In this document: piece after piece, positions 34,008-43,421 of the stretch
Layout: every line of letters starts with the position of its first letter
How positions within the stretch are numbered: the stretch's first letter is position 1
DNA from: Clostridium_AT radicumherbarum
GTDB lineage: Bacteria > Bacillota > Clostridia > Clostridiales > Clostridiaceae
Assembly: GCF_045310525.1 (NCBI RefSeq)
Contig: NZ_JBJHZY010000004.1
Location: 62,001 to 126,000, forward strand
DNA length: 64,000 nucleotides
Direction of reading: 5' to 3'
The notes under the pieces: model-generated
The model's input: only the letters and a program-made list of their open reading frames with translations
What the model was told of the DNA's origin: nothing
Database searches by the model: none
Made by a program: the position numbers and the translations under genes

Positions 34008-35051
34008 TTATCTATTTGTAACAATTTTGATAATTTGTGATGCCACCTCATCTAAAGGAACCACTAAATCTACCATACCTGTTTCAAAGGTGGCTTTGGG
34101 CATTCCATATATTGTACAAGTAGATTTATCCTCTGAAATAGTAACGCCACCATTTCTTTTAACTTCAATTGTACCTTGAGCTCCATCCTTACCCATACCA
34201 GTTAAAACAACACTAAGCAAGTGTGGCCCATATACCATTGACGCAGAATTAAATAGCTTATCTACAGAAGGTCTTACTCCCCAGATAGGAGGTTCAGTAT
34301 TTAAATGAATTCTATTTTGATTTAAAACTTCCATATGATATCCGCCTGGTGCTATATATACAACATCTTTTTCAATAAATGCAGCCTCAGAAGCTTCAAG
34401 TACTTTAATCTTACTGTTAGAATTTAACCTGTCAGCAAATGCTTTAGTAAAGCCTGCGGGCATGTGTTGTACTATAAATATTGGTACTCCTATTTTCTCA
34501 GGCAGAGCTGTAATTATGGCATATAATGCCTTTGGTCCACCTGTTGAAGCGCCTATAACTACTGCTTCGATTTTTTCATGTATAACTTTATTATAAGGAT
34601 TACTCTTTTCAACAATCTGTGTATCTATTTTTTCATAAGTTTCAATTTCTTTACTAAAGGCAGTTCTTATTTTCAGCAAAAGTTCATCTTTTACTTTATT
34701 AATATCAAGAGAAATTGCCCCAGATGGTTTTGCTAAAAAATCAAAAGCCCCAGCCTCTAGGCATTCCATTGTAAGTGAAGTACTACTCTGAGATACGCTG
34801 CTGAGCATTATAGTCTTAATATTAATTTGTCTCCGTTTCATTTCTCTTAATGCCGAAATACCATCCATAATTGGCATTTCAACGTCCAAAGTTATAATGT
34901 CAGGATTATGCTTTAATGCCTTTTCCAGCATTTCTTCACCGTTTCTAGCTATATCTATTACCATCATGTCTTGTTCAGAATTAATCATATCTGATATTAT
35001 TTTTCTCATTAAAGCCGAATCATCTACTACTAAAACTTTGATTTTTATCAA
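34008..35051 (-). CDS. cheB: Chemotaxis protein-glutamate methylesterase CheB
   Basis: 347-residue response regulator/methylesterase. The receiver domain starts IKIKVLVVDDSALMRKI with phospho-Asp in IITLDVEMPIMDG; the esterase domain has Ser in VVIGASTGGPKAL, His in VQHMPAGFTKAF and Asp in GMGKDGAQGTIE. The frame is open to 35084; the TTG at 35051 is preferred because GGAG lies eight bases upstream and it gives the usual CheB N-terminus. The ATG at 35057 is the alternative. Confidence 0.95.
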   Translation of the reverse strand: MIKIKVLVVDDSALMRKIISDMINSEQDMMVIDIARNGEEMLEKALKHNPDIITLDVEMPIMDGISALREMKRRQINIKTIMLSSVSQSSTSLTMECLEAGAFDFLAKPSGAISLDINKVKDELLLKIRTAFSKEIETYEKIDTQIVEKSNPYNKVIHEKIEAVVIGASTGGPKALYAIITALPEKIGVPIFIVQHMPAGFTKAFADRLNSNSKIKVLEASEAAFIEKDVVYIAPGGYHMEVLNQNRIHLNTEPPIWGVRPSVDKLFNSASMVYGPHLLSVVLTGMGKDGAQGTIEVKRNGGVTISEDKSTCTIYGMPKATFETGMVDLVVPLDEVASQIIKIVTNR

Positions 35052-35064
35052 ATACATCACTCCA

Positions 35065-35553
35065 TCATATATCTTTAATTCCAAGGCCTACAGTTCTAAT
35101 TTGGACAGCTCCATTAAGAGTATGAAAAATCATTGTTCTGCCTTTGTTTCCTCCGCAGTCTTCACCTATAATTGGGATAGCAAGTTTTTCAAGGGCCTCC
35201 TTTACAGCATTCATGTTTCTGCTGCCAATATCCATCATCATATTTTTATCAGTAAAATTAAACATAGATGCTCCTCCTGCAATTTTTGCTCTAAGATTTC
35301 TCTTTAAAGCACCCATGTCTTGAACTTTATCAAGTAAAATTGGAATAGCTAAATCAGCAAATTTTAAAGGATTGTTTACATTGCTAAAGGCTTTACTATC
35401 AGGAAGCATAATATGAGCCAACCCACCTATGTATTTTGAGCTATCAAATAATGCAATTCCTATACAAGATCCAAGCCCAACAGTAATTAGCTTATCTGGC
35501 GAGCTAGCCACATTTAAATCTGCTATACCAACTTTTATTTCTTTAATCTCCAT
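35065..35553 (-). CDS. cheD: Chemoreceptor glutamine deamidase CheD
   Basis: 162-residue deamidase and CheC partner. The catalytic Cys is in TVGLGSCIGIALFD near residue 30 and the His in GGLAHIMLPDS about 17 residues on, with the conserved AKIAGGASMF later. CheC and CheD together form the Bacillus-type adaptation branch. It lies 11 bp after cheW and 13 bp before cheB. Confidence 0.96.
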   Translation of the reverse strand: MEIKEIKVGIADLNVASSPDKLITVGLGSCIGIALFDSSKYIGGLAHIMLPDSKAFSNVNNPLKFADLAIPILLDKVQDMGALKRNLRAKIAGGASMFNFTDKNMMMDIGSRNMNAVKEALEKLAIPIIGEDCGGNKGRTMIFHTLNGAVQIRTVGLGIKDI

Positions 35554-35564
35554 ATTTACTCCAA

Positions 35565-36011
35565 TTAAATTAGTTTCTTTTCTTCCTCTGTTAAAACAGT
35601 TCCTAAGTTTAAGAAAATGATTATTTTCTTATCTATTTTAATTAGGCCTTTTATGTATCTTTTTGAAATACCTGCTGCTATGTCTGGAGGTGTTTCAATG
35701 GTTTTTGAATTTACATCCCTTACTTCTGAAACAAGGTCAACAATAATTCCTATTTTGTTACTAGCTTGTTTAGCAACTATAATCTTTGAATCTTCTTTAA
35801 TTCCAGAAAAAGGGAGACTGAATTTTTTTGCCAGGGATATTACAGGTAATATACTGCCTTCATGGTTAATAACACCTTCTACAAATTCCGGTGCATCTGG
35901 AAGTTTCGTAGTTTCTTCATACCCCAGTATTCTCTCTACCTCCATTATATCAGCAGCGTAATTCTCCCCATTAACACTAAAAATAACTACCTTAATTTGA
36001 CTATTCTCCAT
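35565..36011 (-). CDS. cheW: Chemotaxis coupling protein CheW (copy 2)
   Basis: 148-residue CheW-fold protein with VVIFSVNGENYAADIMEVER, EFVEGVINHEGSILPVISLA and KRYIKGLIKIDKKIIIFLNL. It differs from copy 1 at 29626-30027, so the two may couple different receptors or one may act in a CheV-like way, although no receiver domain is attached. AGGAGGG precedes the ATG. Eleven bp follow the fapA stop. Confidence 0.93.
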   Translation of the reverse strand: MENSQIKVVIFSVNGENYAADIMEVERILGYEETTKLPDAPEFVEGVINHEGSILPVISLAKKFSLPFSGIKEDSKIIVAKQASNKIGIIVDLVSEVRDVNSKTIETPPDIAAGISKRYIKGLIKIDKKIIIFLNLGTVLTEEEKKLI

Positions 36012-36021
36012 AAAAACCCTC

Positions 36022-37581
36022 CTATAATCTAAATCTATCCACTATTAATTCTTGATTATCATTAATATAAGCATGAACATCCTTACAAGGATAGTCTACT
36101 GTAAATTCCTTGTTTCCTATATAAATCATAGTATTTACATGTGCTATAGATATTTCTATATGTCCTTTTTCAGATACCATAAGTTTTGTAGTAACTCCAC
36201 CTAGGCTTCCAACAGTTTTGCATACAATTTCATTTTCTGCTTTTAAGTTACCGCCTCTTACTATGCTTTTGTCATGAAGGAAATAAATACTGCCTTGAGA
36301 AGTAATTGAAGAAATATATGCTCCCTTACCTGAGAATATAATATCTCCAGTACTTATAATAGTGGAATCCTGACAATAATTTAATTTAACATTTACTGGT
36401 ATGGATTTTTGCATTTTTAGATCATCCAAAAGGCTTTTCAAGATATCAATAATCTCCAAAATTTCGCTATAGTGCTTTATTTTAATTGGATTTAGTCCTA
36501 TAAGTTTATCTTTAATTAACCTTACAAGCTTTTCAAGCTTTACATTTTCATGATTTCTTACCATTATAGACTTTGCAATTACACCCATACAGGCTGAAGG
36601 CATAGCCCTAAATTTACTATCAATTAGCACCTTAATAATTTGTCCATCTGAGGTATTATAGCCGAGTAAATTGAATTTCTTTATTTCTTCAATAGCCACA
36701 ATCATTTCATTTAATAGCTTATAAAGTATTTCAAACTGCTCGATTGCCTTAACCTTTTCATTATCTTCTCCACCTCCAACAATAGTGGAGCTTATAATAT
36801 TACCATTTATAAATATGTCACCTTTACCACTGACTACAGCACTTTCTACGTTTTGAGATATATTGATGGAATTGCCAGATATTACTTTCATTCCTTCTCT
36901 AACACTACCATTAATTTTTATATCACCTAAAAAGCTGATATTGCCAGTACTTATATCTACATCACTATTTAATTCATGTACACTAAAAACGCTGAAAGTA
37001 TTACTCTTCATGCATGGTTTTCCATCAATTGATGCAATTATGGTATTATCATCTTTTAGCTCAGCACCTTGGCCCGTTCTAAACTTGATCTTCTTAACAG
37101 CTTTTGGTTTTAAAACTTCACCAAAAACATCTTTACCTGGAATACCTTCTATGCTATCAATTTTAACGGCAATAACATCGCCCTTATGTATGGCATTTAC
37201 GGCACCAATATTTTTGAAATCTACTTTGCCGTGAATATCTTCCCTTAATTTTACTATGTCACTGTCAACATCAAATTTGATTTGAATACTTTCATCCTGG
37301 CCATCAATGGCTGCCTCACCTTTAGCTATAAGAAGTCTTTTAACTCCATCTTCTAAGGTACACTTCAATAAATTTTCTTCAATAATACCAGTCGTTATTC
37401 CAAGACTTGCTAATGCCTCTCTTATTTCACTAGAAGTATACTTTGGAGCCTTTTTGCCTTCTTCATCTAGGAAATATTCAATTGTTATGTACGCCTCTAT
37501 TTTATTGTTATTAGTATTAATTCTTAAACTCCTGGCATTTTCAATAGGCTTGTCCTTTTTTAAAAGATTTGCATCTTGCAC
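36022..37581 (-). CDS. FapA/DUF342 family protein (flagellar assembly protein A)
   Basis: 519-residue DUF342 protein. Typical features are an N-terminal domain with DFKNIGAVNAIHKGDVIAVK, the segment GEVLKPKAVKKIKFRTGQGA and a beta-repeat core (DINGSVREG-like turns) around residues 200-260, with a helical insertion and then more beta-repeats. Members are often encoded in flagellar or chemotaxis operons; the molecular role is poorly defined. Translation probably begins at the GTG at 37581. It leads the che operon here. Confidence 0.85.
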   Translation of the reverse strand: MQDANLLKKDKPIENARSLRINTNNNKIEAYITIEYFLDEEGKKAPKYTSSEIREALASLGITTGIIEENLLKCTLEDGVKRLLIAKGEAAIDGQDESIQIKFDVDSDIVKLREDIHGKVDFKNIGAVNAIHKGDVIAVKIDSIEGIPGKDVFGEVLKPKAVKKIKFRTGQGAELKDDNTIIASIDGKPCMKSNTFSVFSVHELNSDVDISTGNISFLGDIKINGSVREGMKVISGNSINISQNVESAVVSGKGDIFINGNIISSTIVGGGEDNEKVKAIEQFEILYKLLNEMIVAIEEIKKFNLLGYNTSDGQIIKVLIDSKFRAMPSACMGVIAKSIMVRNHENVKLEKLVRLIKDKLIGLNPIKIKHYSEILEIIDILKSLLDDLKMQKSIPVNVKLNYCQDSTIISTGDIIFSGKGAYISSITSQGSIYFLHDKSIVRGGNLKAENEIVCKTVGSLGGVTTKLMVSEKGHIEISIAHVNTMIYIGNKEFTVDYPCKDVHAYINDNQELIVDRFRL

Positions 37582-37642
37582 CTATCCCCACCCCTAACAA
37601 TAATTTGCACAATAATTATTTTTCGTCAATTTCTGCAAAAAC

Positions 37643-38494
37643 TTAATAAGTTTTGACTTGTTTGTTATTATTTATATAATTATCAATATTTATATTATAA
37701 GCCCTCATAATATTTTGTACAATGTAATTTGTTGAAGAAGATAATTTAAAGTCACTAATTTTGTTAATTGGTAGAATTTTCGGTGAAGTTCCACTGATAA
37801 ATGCTGCATCTAATTCCTTCACATCTTTGTAATTAACCTTTTCCTCTTCAAATCTTATTTTTTCAGCTTTACATAATTCAATAATTATTGTTCTTGTTAT
37901 ACCCGGAAGAACATCCTCTAAAGGTGCAGTTATTAACCTATCACCCTTAACCATGAATATATTGGATCTGCTTCCTTCAGTAATGTTTCCTTGCTTATCA
38001 ACAAGAATCGCTTCATATACATTATTCTCCTCTATAAGCTTATTAGAATATTCTCTTAGCTCCTTATTAATAATCTTAGCATTAGGATTACTTCTTTCCA
38101 TAAAGCAGAAAACAGTACCTACTCCATTTTTATAATCTTCTTCTTTTGGGTAATGGCTTTCAATAAAAAAAGCATAAAAATTATTTTCTTCTACTAAATC
38201 ATTGCACAAATTGTTAAATACGATTTTAATATTTCCTTCACTATAATTGTTAATATTTATTAGCTTATATAGTTTATTTTTAAGTTCCTCTTTATCCATC
38301 CAGATTTTTTTATTTATTAATGCAGCTGAATTATTAAGTCTTTCTAAATGTCTATCTAAAAATAGAGGTACTTTATCAATTACTCTAATAACCTCATAAA
38401 GAGATACACCTTCATTAATAATTTTGTCCATAAATTCTGCATTATTCAAAACATCTTCATTTTTAATAAAATAAGCACCATAACATTCACTCAT
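37643..38494 (-). CDS. Class-IV PLP aminotransferase (aminodeoxychorismate lyase/branched-chain aminotransferase-like)
   Basis: 283-residue fold-type IV enzyme. SLYEVIRVIDKVPLFLDRHL near residues 31-50, the probable PLP lysine K140 in NPNAKIINKEL, NITEGSRSNIF, PLEDVLPGITR and FISGTSPKILPI are family signatures. Substrate cannot be fixed from motifs: aminodeoxychorismate lyase (folate), D-amino acid or branched-chain aminotransferase are possible. Its ribosome site lies at the end of a 51-bp stem-loop element (38500-38550). It follows a HAD phosphatase gene and precedes fapA. Confidence 0.85.
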   Translation of the reverse strand: MSECYGAYFIKNEDVLNNAEFMDKIINEGVSLYEVIRVIDKVPLFLDRHLERLNNSAALINKKIWMDKEELKNKLYKLININNYSEGNIKIVFNNLCNDLVEENNFYAFFIESHYPKEEDYKNGVGTVFCFMERSNPNAKIINKELREYSNKLIEENNVYEAILVDKQGNITEGSRSNIFMVKGDRLITAPLEDVLPGITRTIIIELCKAEKIRFEEEKVNYKDVKELDAAFISGTSPKILPINKISDFKLSSSTNYIVQNIMRAYNINIDNYINNNKQVKTY

Positions 38495-38499
38495 ATTAA

Positions 38500-38550
38500 C
38501 CCTCCTGTTGTTCTCTGGGGTATATAATGATTATTAATCATTATGCCTCC
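38500..38550 (-). repeat. 51-bp stem-loop/Shine-Dalgarno element, copy C (before the class-IV aminotransferase)
   Basis: Minus strand: GGAGGCAT, inner stem AATGATT-AAT-AATCATT, bulge AT, ATAC, then CCCAGAGAAC and a tail ending CAGGAGGG. By direct comparison it is identical to copy D at 40 of 51 positions without gaps. It starts 12 bp after the HAD gene stop. Confidence 0.85.
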
Positions 38551-38562
38551 TGCTAACTTATT

Positions 38563-39204
38563 CTACTTCCATTTCAATACCTTGATTTTATCCTGATTTT
38601 TTCTATAATTAATTAAATAAGGATTCCCAACTAAATTAAACAAGGGTAAATCAGAAAGCGAATCTGAAAACATATAGGAGTTTTTAAAATCAACTTCTAT
38701 ATTATCCTTTTTAATTTCCTCCATAAGCCTTCTAACCTTTTCATCTCCTTTACAATTCTCTCCGCAAATTTTAGCTCTATGTATACCTTCTTCACTTAAA
38801 AATCTAGTGCCAATAACTTTATCCACTTCCTTAATATTATAAAGCTCCTGCAAATAAAACTCTGCTGAAGCGGATATTAAGTATATTCTACAGCCTTCAG
38901 CCTTCAGCTTCTTCATTGTATCAACAGCGTCTTTATATAAGATTTTACTTAGTTTTTTTTCGTAAAAATCCTTTACAGAAAGTTTCATATCTTCTTCTTT
39001 TATACCATCTATAAATGAAACAAAACATTCCTTTGTTCTTCTTAGCGGAATAACCCTTAATGCATACAATATTCCTGTTAATATTATCCTAGGCATAAAA
39101 ATAATAAGTTTTGGATTCTTTTTAAGCATAAATTTATAAAACTCAATTAGTGTTTCTCTTTTAGTTAAAGTAAAATCAACATCAAAAATAGCCAGTTTCT
39201 CCAT
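38563..39204 (-). CDS. HAD-superfamily phosphatase, subfamily IB (phosphoserine phosphatase-like)
   Basis: 213-residue HAD hydrolase. Motif I is IFDVDFTLT with D8 as nucleophile and D10 as acid; YLISASAEFYLQEL is motif II; CKGDEKVRRL supplies the motif III lysine and FSDSLSDLPLF is motif IV. A helical segment with FMPRIILTGILYALRVIPL lies in the cap. Subfamily IB members include phosphoserine phosphatase and phospholipid-pathway enzymes; the substrate is unclear. AAAAGGAGA precedes the ATG. Confidence 0.88.
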   Translation of the reverse strand: MEKLAIFDVDFTLTKRETLIEFYKFMLKKNPKLIIFMPRIILTGILYALRVIPLRRTKECFVSFIDGIKEEDMKLSVKDFYEKKLSKILYKDAVDTMKKLKAEGCRIYLISASAEFYLQELYNIKEVDKVIGTRFLSEEGIHRAKICGENCKGDEKVRRLMEEIKKDNIEVDFKNSYMFSDSLSDLPLFNLVGNPYLINYRKNQDKIKVLKWK

Positions 39205-39231
39205 ATAATTCTCCTTTTTCTTGTCCCTTTT

Positions 39232-39260
39232 ATAAAAAGAAAGACCGCATAAGCGGTCTT
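39232..39260 (-). terminator. Terminator after the DUF1292 gene
   Basis: On the minus strand AAGACCGC/GCGGTCTT with a 4-base loop is followed by TTCTTTTT. It lies 6 bp after the DUF1292 stop. Confidence 0.88.
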
Positions 39261-39265
39261 AAATT

Positions 39266-39604
39266 TTATTCCTCATCCTGTAGGGATTCTTCATAATACT
39301 TGGAAACTTCTTCGAATTCTGCATCCTCTGGAACTACAAGTTCTCCTTCTTCCCCTACAACTTTAAATAGATATACTGAACCATCATCAGGATTCTGAAC
39401 TAATATATAGTCCTGTTCCTTATAAGTAAAGCCATCTACAACTTCACAAGATACTACATTTCCATTTTCATCTTCTAGATCAACAATCATTGGTTCATGA
39501 TCGTGATCATGACCGCAGCAGCAGCCACCTTCTTCATGCTCATGTTCGCCGCAGCCACATGTATCGTCTTCACAACCACAGTTGTGTAATTTATTTTCTT
39601 CCAT
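39266..39604 (-). CDS. DUF1292 protein with a Cys/His-rich N-terminal extension
   Basis: 112 residues. The C-terminal part (about 39-112: MIVDLEDENGNVVSCEVVDG, YILVQNPDDGSVYLFKVVGE) matches the acidic DUF1292 domain, whose function is unknown. The N-terminal 38 residues are unusual: Cys at 9, 11, 16, 18, 28, 29 and 30 and His at 7, 21, 23, 32, 34 and 36, a plausible zinc, nickel or copper-binding cluster. The gene has a good ribosome site (AAAGGAGG), appears monocistronic and ends at a terminator. Confidence 0.85.
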   Translation of the reverse strand: MEENKLHNCGCEDDTCGCGEHEHEEGGCCCGHDHDHEPMIVDLEDENGNVVSCEVVDGFTYKEQDYILVQNPDDGSVYLFKVVGEEGELVVPEDAEFEEVSKYYEESLQDEE

Positions 39605-39690
39605 AACTAATACCTCCTTTAGACATTATAATAACATTGTAACCGTTATTTGACTTTTTTAAAAGAGGTTTTTATAAATTTTTTAAACAC

Positions 39691-39731
39691 ATTAAAATAA
39701 AAGGCTTTGCTATAAGCAAAACCTTTTATTT
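39691..39731 (-). terminator. Terminator after pyruvate:ferredoxin oxidoreductase
   Basis: The minus strand forms AATAAAAGGTTTTGC / GCAAAGCCTTTTATT with a short loop and one mismatch, followed by TTAATG. It lies 36 bp after the stop codon. Confidence 0.85.
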
Positions 39732-39766
39732 ATTAACTGTTGGTAAAACGACTTAGGTCAGATATT

Positions 39767-42700
39767 TTAGTAGCTTGCAAGTCTCTTGTAGCCTTCAAGT
39801 CTTTCCATTGCATCTTTTTGAGTCTTTTCAAATAATGCATCTGCAGCTTCTGGGAATTGTTTAGCAAGTGAAGAGTATCTTACTTCACCCATTAAGAATT
39901 CTCTAAAGTCTCCAGTTGGTTCTTTTGAATCTAAGCTAAATGGATTCTTGCCTTGTTCTTTTAAGCTTGGGTTGAATCTGTAATTAGCCCAGTATCCGCA
40001 ATCAACAGCCATCTTTCCTTCAGCTTGGCTCTTACCCATACCATTTCTTAATCCGTGGTTAATACATGGTGAATAACCGATAATTAAGGATGGTCCTGGA
40101 TAAGCTTCAGCTTCAGCTATAGCTTTTAAGGTTTGGTTCTTATCAGCACCCATTGAAACTTGTGCAACATAAACATAACCATAGCTCATAGCCATCATAC
40201 CAAGATCTTTCTTCTTTGTATTCTTTCCGCTAGCTGCAAATTTAGCTATAGCAGCTGTTGGAGTAGCTTTTGAAGACTGTCCACCAGTATTTGAATAAAC
40301 TTCTGTATCAAATACAAATACATTTACATCTTCTCCTGATGCTAGAACGTGGTCTAATCCGCCGTATCCAATATCATAAGCCCAACCGTCTCCACCAAAG
40401 ATCCAGTTTGATCTCTTTATGAAGAAGTCTTTATTTTCATATAAATCATTTAATAATGAAGAATCGCCTTTTTCAGTTTCAAGTAAAGAAGTTAATTTGT
40501 CAGCTCTTTCTCTTGTTCCTTCTCCATTTTCAAGGTTATTTGACCAATCCTCAAGAGCTGCCTTAAGTTCTGTACTTATGCTGCCTTGAATTGCTTCATG
40601 AGCAGTATTAACTAATCTATCCCTTACTTGTTTTACACCAAGATACATTCCAAGACCAAACTCAGCATTATCTTCAAATAGTGAATTTGCCCATGCTGGA
40701 CCATGTCCTAAATGGTTCTTAGTATATGGAGTTGCAGGTGCTGATGCTCCCCAAATTGATGAACATCCAGTAGCATTAGCTATCATCATTCTGTCACCAA
40801 ATAATTGAGTTACAAGTCTAGCATAACCAGTTTCTAAGCAGCCAGCACAAGCTCCTGAGAATTCAAGCAATGGCTGTTCGAATTGGCTTCCCTTTACAGT
40901 TAATTTATTCATAGGGTTTTTCTTAGGTGATACTCCCATAGCAAAATCCCAAGCCTCAACCTTTTCTAATTGAGTATCTAAAGGCATCATAACAAGAGCC
41001 TTATCTTTAGCTGGGCATATATCAGCACAATTTCCACAACCTGTACAATCAAGTGGTGATACAGATATATTGAACTTAAGTCCTTTTGCTCCAGTAGCAT
41101 CTTTTGCTTTAAATGTTGCTGGTGCTGCTGCCATTTCTTCATCATTAACAAGTACTGGTCTTATTGCAGCATGTGGACATACGAAGGAACATTGATTACA
41201 TTGAATACACTTGTCCATTTGCCATTCAGGAACGTTTATAGCGATTCCTCTCTTTTCATAAGCAGCAGTTCCTTGTGGGAATGTACCGTCTTCCATTCCT
41301 ATGAAGGCACTTACAGGAAGTTTGTCTCCTTCTTGTCTGTTCATAGGGTTAACAATTTTGCTTATGAATTCAGGAACTTTAACAGTAGCAGCAGCTTCTT
41401 CTACAGCATTAGCCCAGGAAGCTGGAACATCTATTTTAACTATTGATTCAACACCCTTATCAATTGCAGCGTTGTTCATATCAACAACTTTTTGTCCTTT
41501 TTTACCATAGGAAGTTACAACTGCATCTTTTAGGTATTTTATTGCATCATCTACTGGAATAACGTGAGCAATTTTAAAGAATGCTGATTGCATTATCATG
41601 TTGATTCTTCCGCCTAGGCCTATTTCTTGAGCTATCTTAACAGCATTTAATGTATAGAACTCAATGTTATTTTCAGCTATGAATTTCTTATAAGAACCTG
41701 GTAAGTGTTCTTCAATTTCTTCTGGAGTCCAGATAGTATTTAATAAGAACTTACCACCTTTTTTCAAACCTTCTAATACGTTATATTTGAAAACGTAAGA
41801 TTGATTATGACAAGCAACGAAATCAGCTTTGTTTATTAAGTATGGGGACTTAATTGGAGTCTTACCAAATCTTAAATGTGAAACTGTTATTCCACCTGAT
41901 TTCTTTGAGTCATATGCAAAATATCCTTGTGCATACATGTCTGTATGGTCTCCAATGATCTTTATAGCACTCTTGTTTGCTCCAACAGTACCATCTGATC
42001 CGAGACCCCAGAATTTGCAAGCCTTAGTTCCTGCTGGAGTTGTATCTATGTCTTCGCCAACTGGTAATGAAGTATTAGTTACATCATCAATTATACCAAT
42101 TGTAAATCTATCTTTTGGAGTTGATAATTTTAAGTTTTCAAATACTGGAAGAATTTGTGATGGAACAGGATCCTTTGAACCTAAACCATATCTTCCTCCA
42201 ACTATTACTGGCTCAAATGCCTTTCCATAGTATGCATTTTTAACATCTAAGAATAGAGGTTCGCCAATTGAACCTGGCTCCTTAGTTCTATCAAGAACAG
42301 CTATACTCTTAACAGTACTTGGAATATATTTAAAGAAATGCTCTAATGAGAATGGTCTATATAAATGAACATTTAATAAACCTACTTTTTCTCCTTTAGC
42401 CATTAAATAGTCAATTGTTTCTTCAATAGTATCACAAACAGAGCCCATTGCTATTATCATTCTTTCAGCATCTGGTGCTCCATAATAGTTGAATAAGTGA
42501 TATTCTCTTCCTGTAAGCTTAGTCATTTCTGCCATATAGCTTTCTACTATTTCTGGAAGTTCATCATAAAATTTGTTTGAAACTTCTCTTTCCTGGAAGT
42601 AAATATCTGGGTTTTGAGCAGTACCACGAGTTACTGGGTGATCAGGGTTTAATGCTCTTCTTCTAAATGCATTTACAGCATCCATATCCACTAAACCTTT

Positions 42701-43270
42701 TAAATCATCATACTCAAGCATTTCAATTTTTTGTACTTCGTGTGAGGTTCTAAAGCCGTCAAAGAAGTTTACAAATGGTACTCTTCCTTTTATAGCTGCT
42801 AAATGTGCTACAGCTGATAAATCCATAACTTGTTGTACTGAACTTTCTGCAAGTAGTGCAAAGCCAGTTTGTCTTGTAGCCATAACATCTTGATGATCAC
42901 CAAAGATATTAAGTGAATTAGCTGCTAAAGCTCTAGCTGAAACGTGTAAAACTCCAGGTAAAAGTTCTCCAGCCATCTTGTACATATTTGGTATCATAAG
43001 TAATAGACCTTGTGATGCAGTGTATGTAGTAGTTAGTGCACCAGCCTGTAATGAACCATGAACAGCACCAGCTGCGCCTGCTTCAGATTGCATCTCCATA
43101 ATCTTTACGGTTTGTCCAAAAATATTTTTTCTTCCTTGAGCTGTCCATTCGTCAACATGTTCAGCCATTGGAGATGATGGAGTAATTGGATAAATAGCTG
43201 CTACATCTGTAAATGCGTAGGAAATATGTGCTGCAGCAGTGTTTCCATCCATTGTCTTCATTTTTTTCAT
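39767..43270 (-). CDS. nifJ: Pyruvate:ferredoxin (flavodoxin) oxidoreductase
   Basis: Single-chain 1167-residue enzyme oxidising pyruvate to acetyl-CoA and CO2 with reduction of ferredoxin. Domains in order: pyrimidine-binding (AAAHISYAFTDVAAIYPITP near residue 10), transketolase C-like, gamma domain, then two [4Fe-4S] clusters (CIQCNQCSFVCPHA and CTGCGNCADICPAK, about 680-760), and the TPP-binding domain with GDGWAYDIGYGGLDHVL and NTGGQSSK. All cluster cysteines are present. The electrons fit the FeFe hydrogenase implied by hydE and hydF. A strong sigma-A promoter precedes it. Confidence 0.98.
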   Translation of the reverse strand: MKKMKTMDGNTAAAHISYAFTDVAAIYPITPSSPMAEHVDEWTAQGRKNIFGQTVKIMEMQSEAGAAGAVHGSLQAGALTTTYTASQGLLLMIPNMYKMAGELLPGVLHVSARALAANSLNIFGDHQDVMATRQTGFALLAESSVQQVMDLSAVAHLAAIKGRVPFVNFFDGFRTSHEVQKIEMLEYDDLKGLVDMDAVNAFRRRALNPDHPVTRGTAQNPDIYFQEREVSNKFYDELPEIVESYMAEMTKLTGREYHLFNYYGAPDAERMIIAMGSVCDTIEETIDYLMAKGEKVGLLNVHLYRPFSLEHFFKYIPSTVKSIAVLDRTKEPGSIGEPLFLDVKNAYYGKAFEPVIVGGRYGLGSKDPVPSQILPVFENLKLSTPKDRFTIGIIDDVTNTSLPVGEDIDTTPAGTKACKFWGLGSDGTVGANKSAIKIIGDHTDMYAQGYFAYDSKKSGGITVSHLRFGKTPIKSPYLINKADFVACHNQSYVFKYNVLEGLKKGGKFLLNTIWTPEEIEEHLPGSYKKFIAENNIEFYTLNAVKIAQEIGLGGRINMIMQSAFFKIAHVIPVDDAIKYLKDAVVTSYGKKGQKVVDMNNAAIDKGVESIVKIDVPASWANAVEEAAATVKVPEFISKIVNPMNRQEGDKLPVSAFIGMEDGTFPQGTAAYEKRGIAINVPEWQMDKCIQCNQCSFVCPHAAIRPVLVNDEEMAAAPATFKAKDATGAKGLKFNISVSPLDCTGCGNCADICPAKDKALVMMPLDTQLEKVEAWDFAMGVSPKKNPMNKLTVKGSQFEQPLLEFSGACAGCLETGYARLVTQLFGDRMMIANATGCSSIWGASAPATPYTKNHLGHGPAWANSLFEDNAEFGLGMYLGVKQVRDRLVNTAHEAIQGSISTELKAALEDWSNNLENGEGTRERADKLTSLLETEKGDSSLLNDLYENKDFFIKRSNWIFGGDGWAYDIGYGGLDHVLASGEDVNVFVFDTEVYSNTGGQSSKATPTAAIAKFAASGKNTKKKDLGMMAMSYGYVYVAQVSMGADKNQTLKAIAEAEAYPGPSLIIGYSPCINHGLRNGMGKSQAEGKMAVDCGYWANYRFNPSLKEQGKNPFSLDSKEPTGDFREFLMGEVRYSSLAKQFPEAADALFEKTQKDAMERLEGYKRLASY

Positions 43271-43347
43271 TAAAATACCTTCTTTCTATGTAAATTTTTG
43301 AAAGGTGACAAAAAAATAAGTAAATACTTTAAATTACTTACATCTTT

Positions 43348-43375
43348 ATTATATACTTTTATTTCAATATTTCAA
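43348..43375 (-). promoter_or_regulatory. Sigma-A promoter of pyruvate:ferredoxin oxidoreductase
   Basis: Minus strand TTGAAA (43370-43375), 16-base spacer, TATAAT (43348-43353), about 78 bp upstream of the ATG. The -10 is a perfect consensus. Confidence 0.8.
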
Positions 43376-43421
43376 CATGAATTGTTTCTATTTTTGCTAC
43401 TTTTCATTTTGTTAAATTTTC

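Noticed and set aside
41829..42230. Plus-strand open frame opposite pyruvate:ferredoxin oxidoreductase
   Set aside because: Antisense shadow of a highly conserved gene with no start signals.
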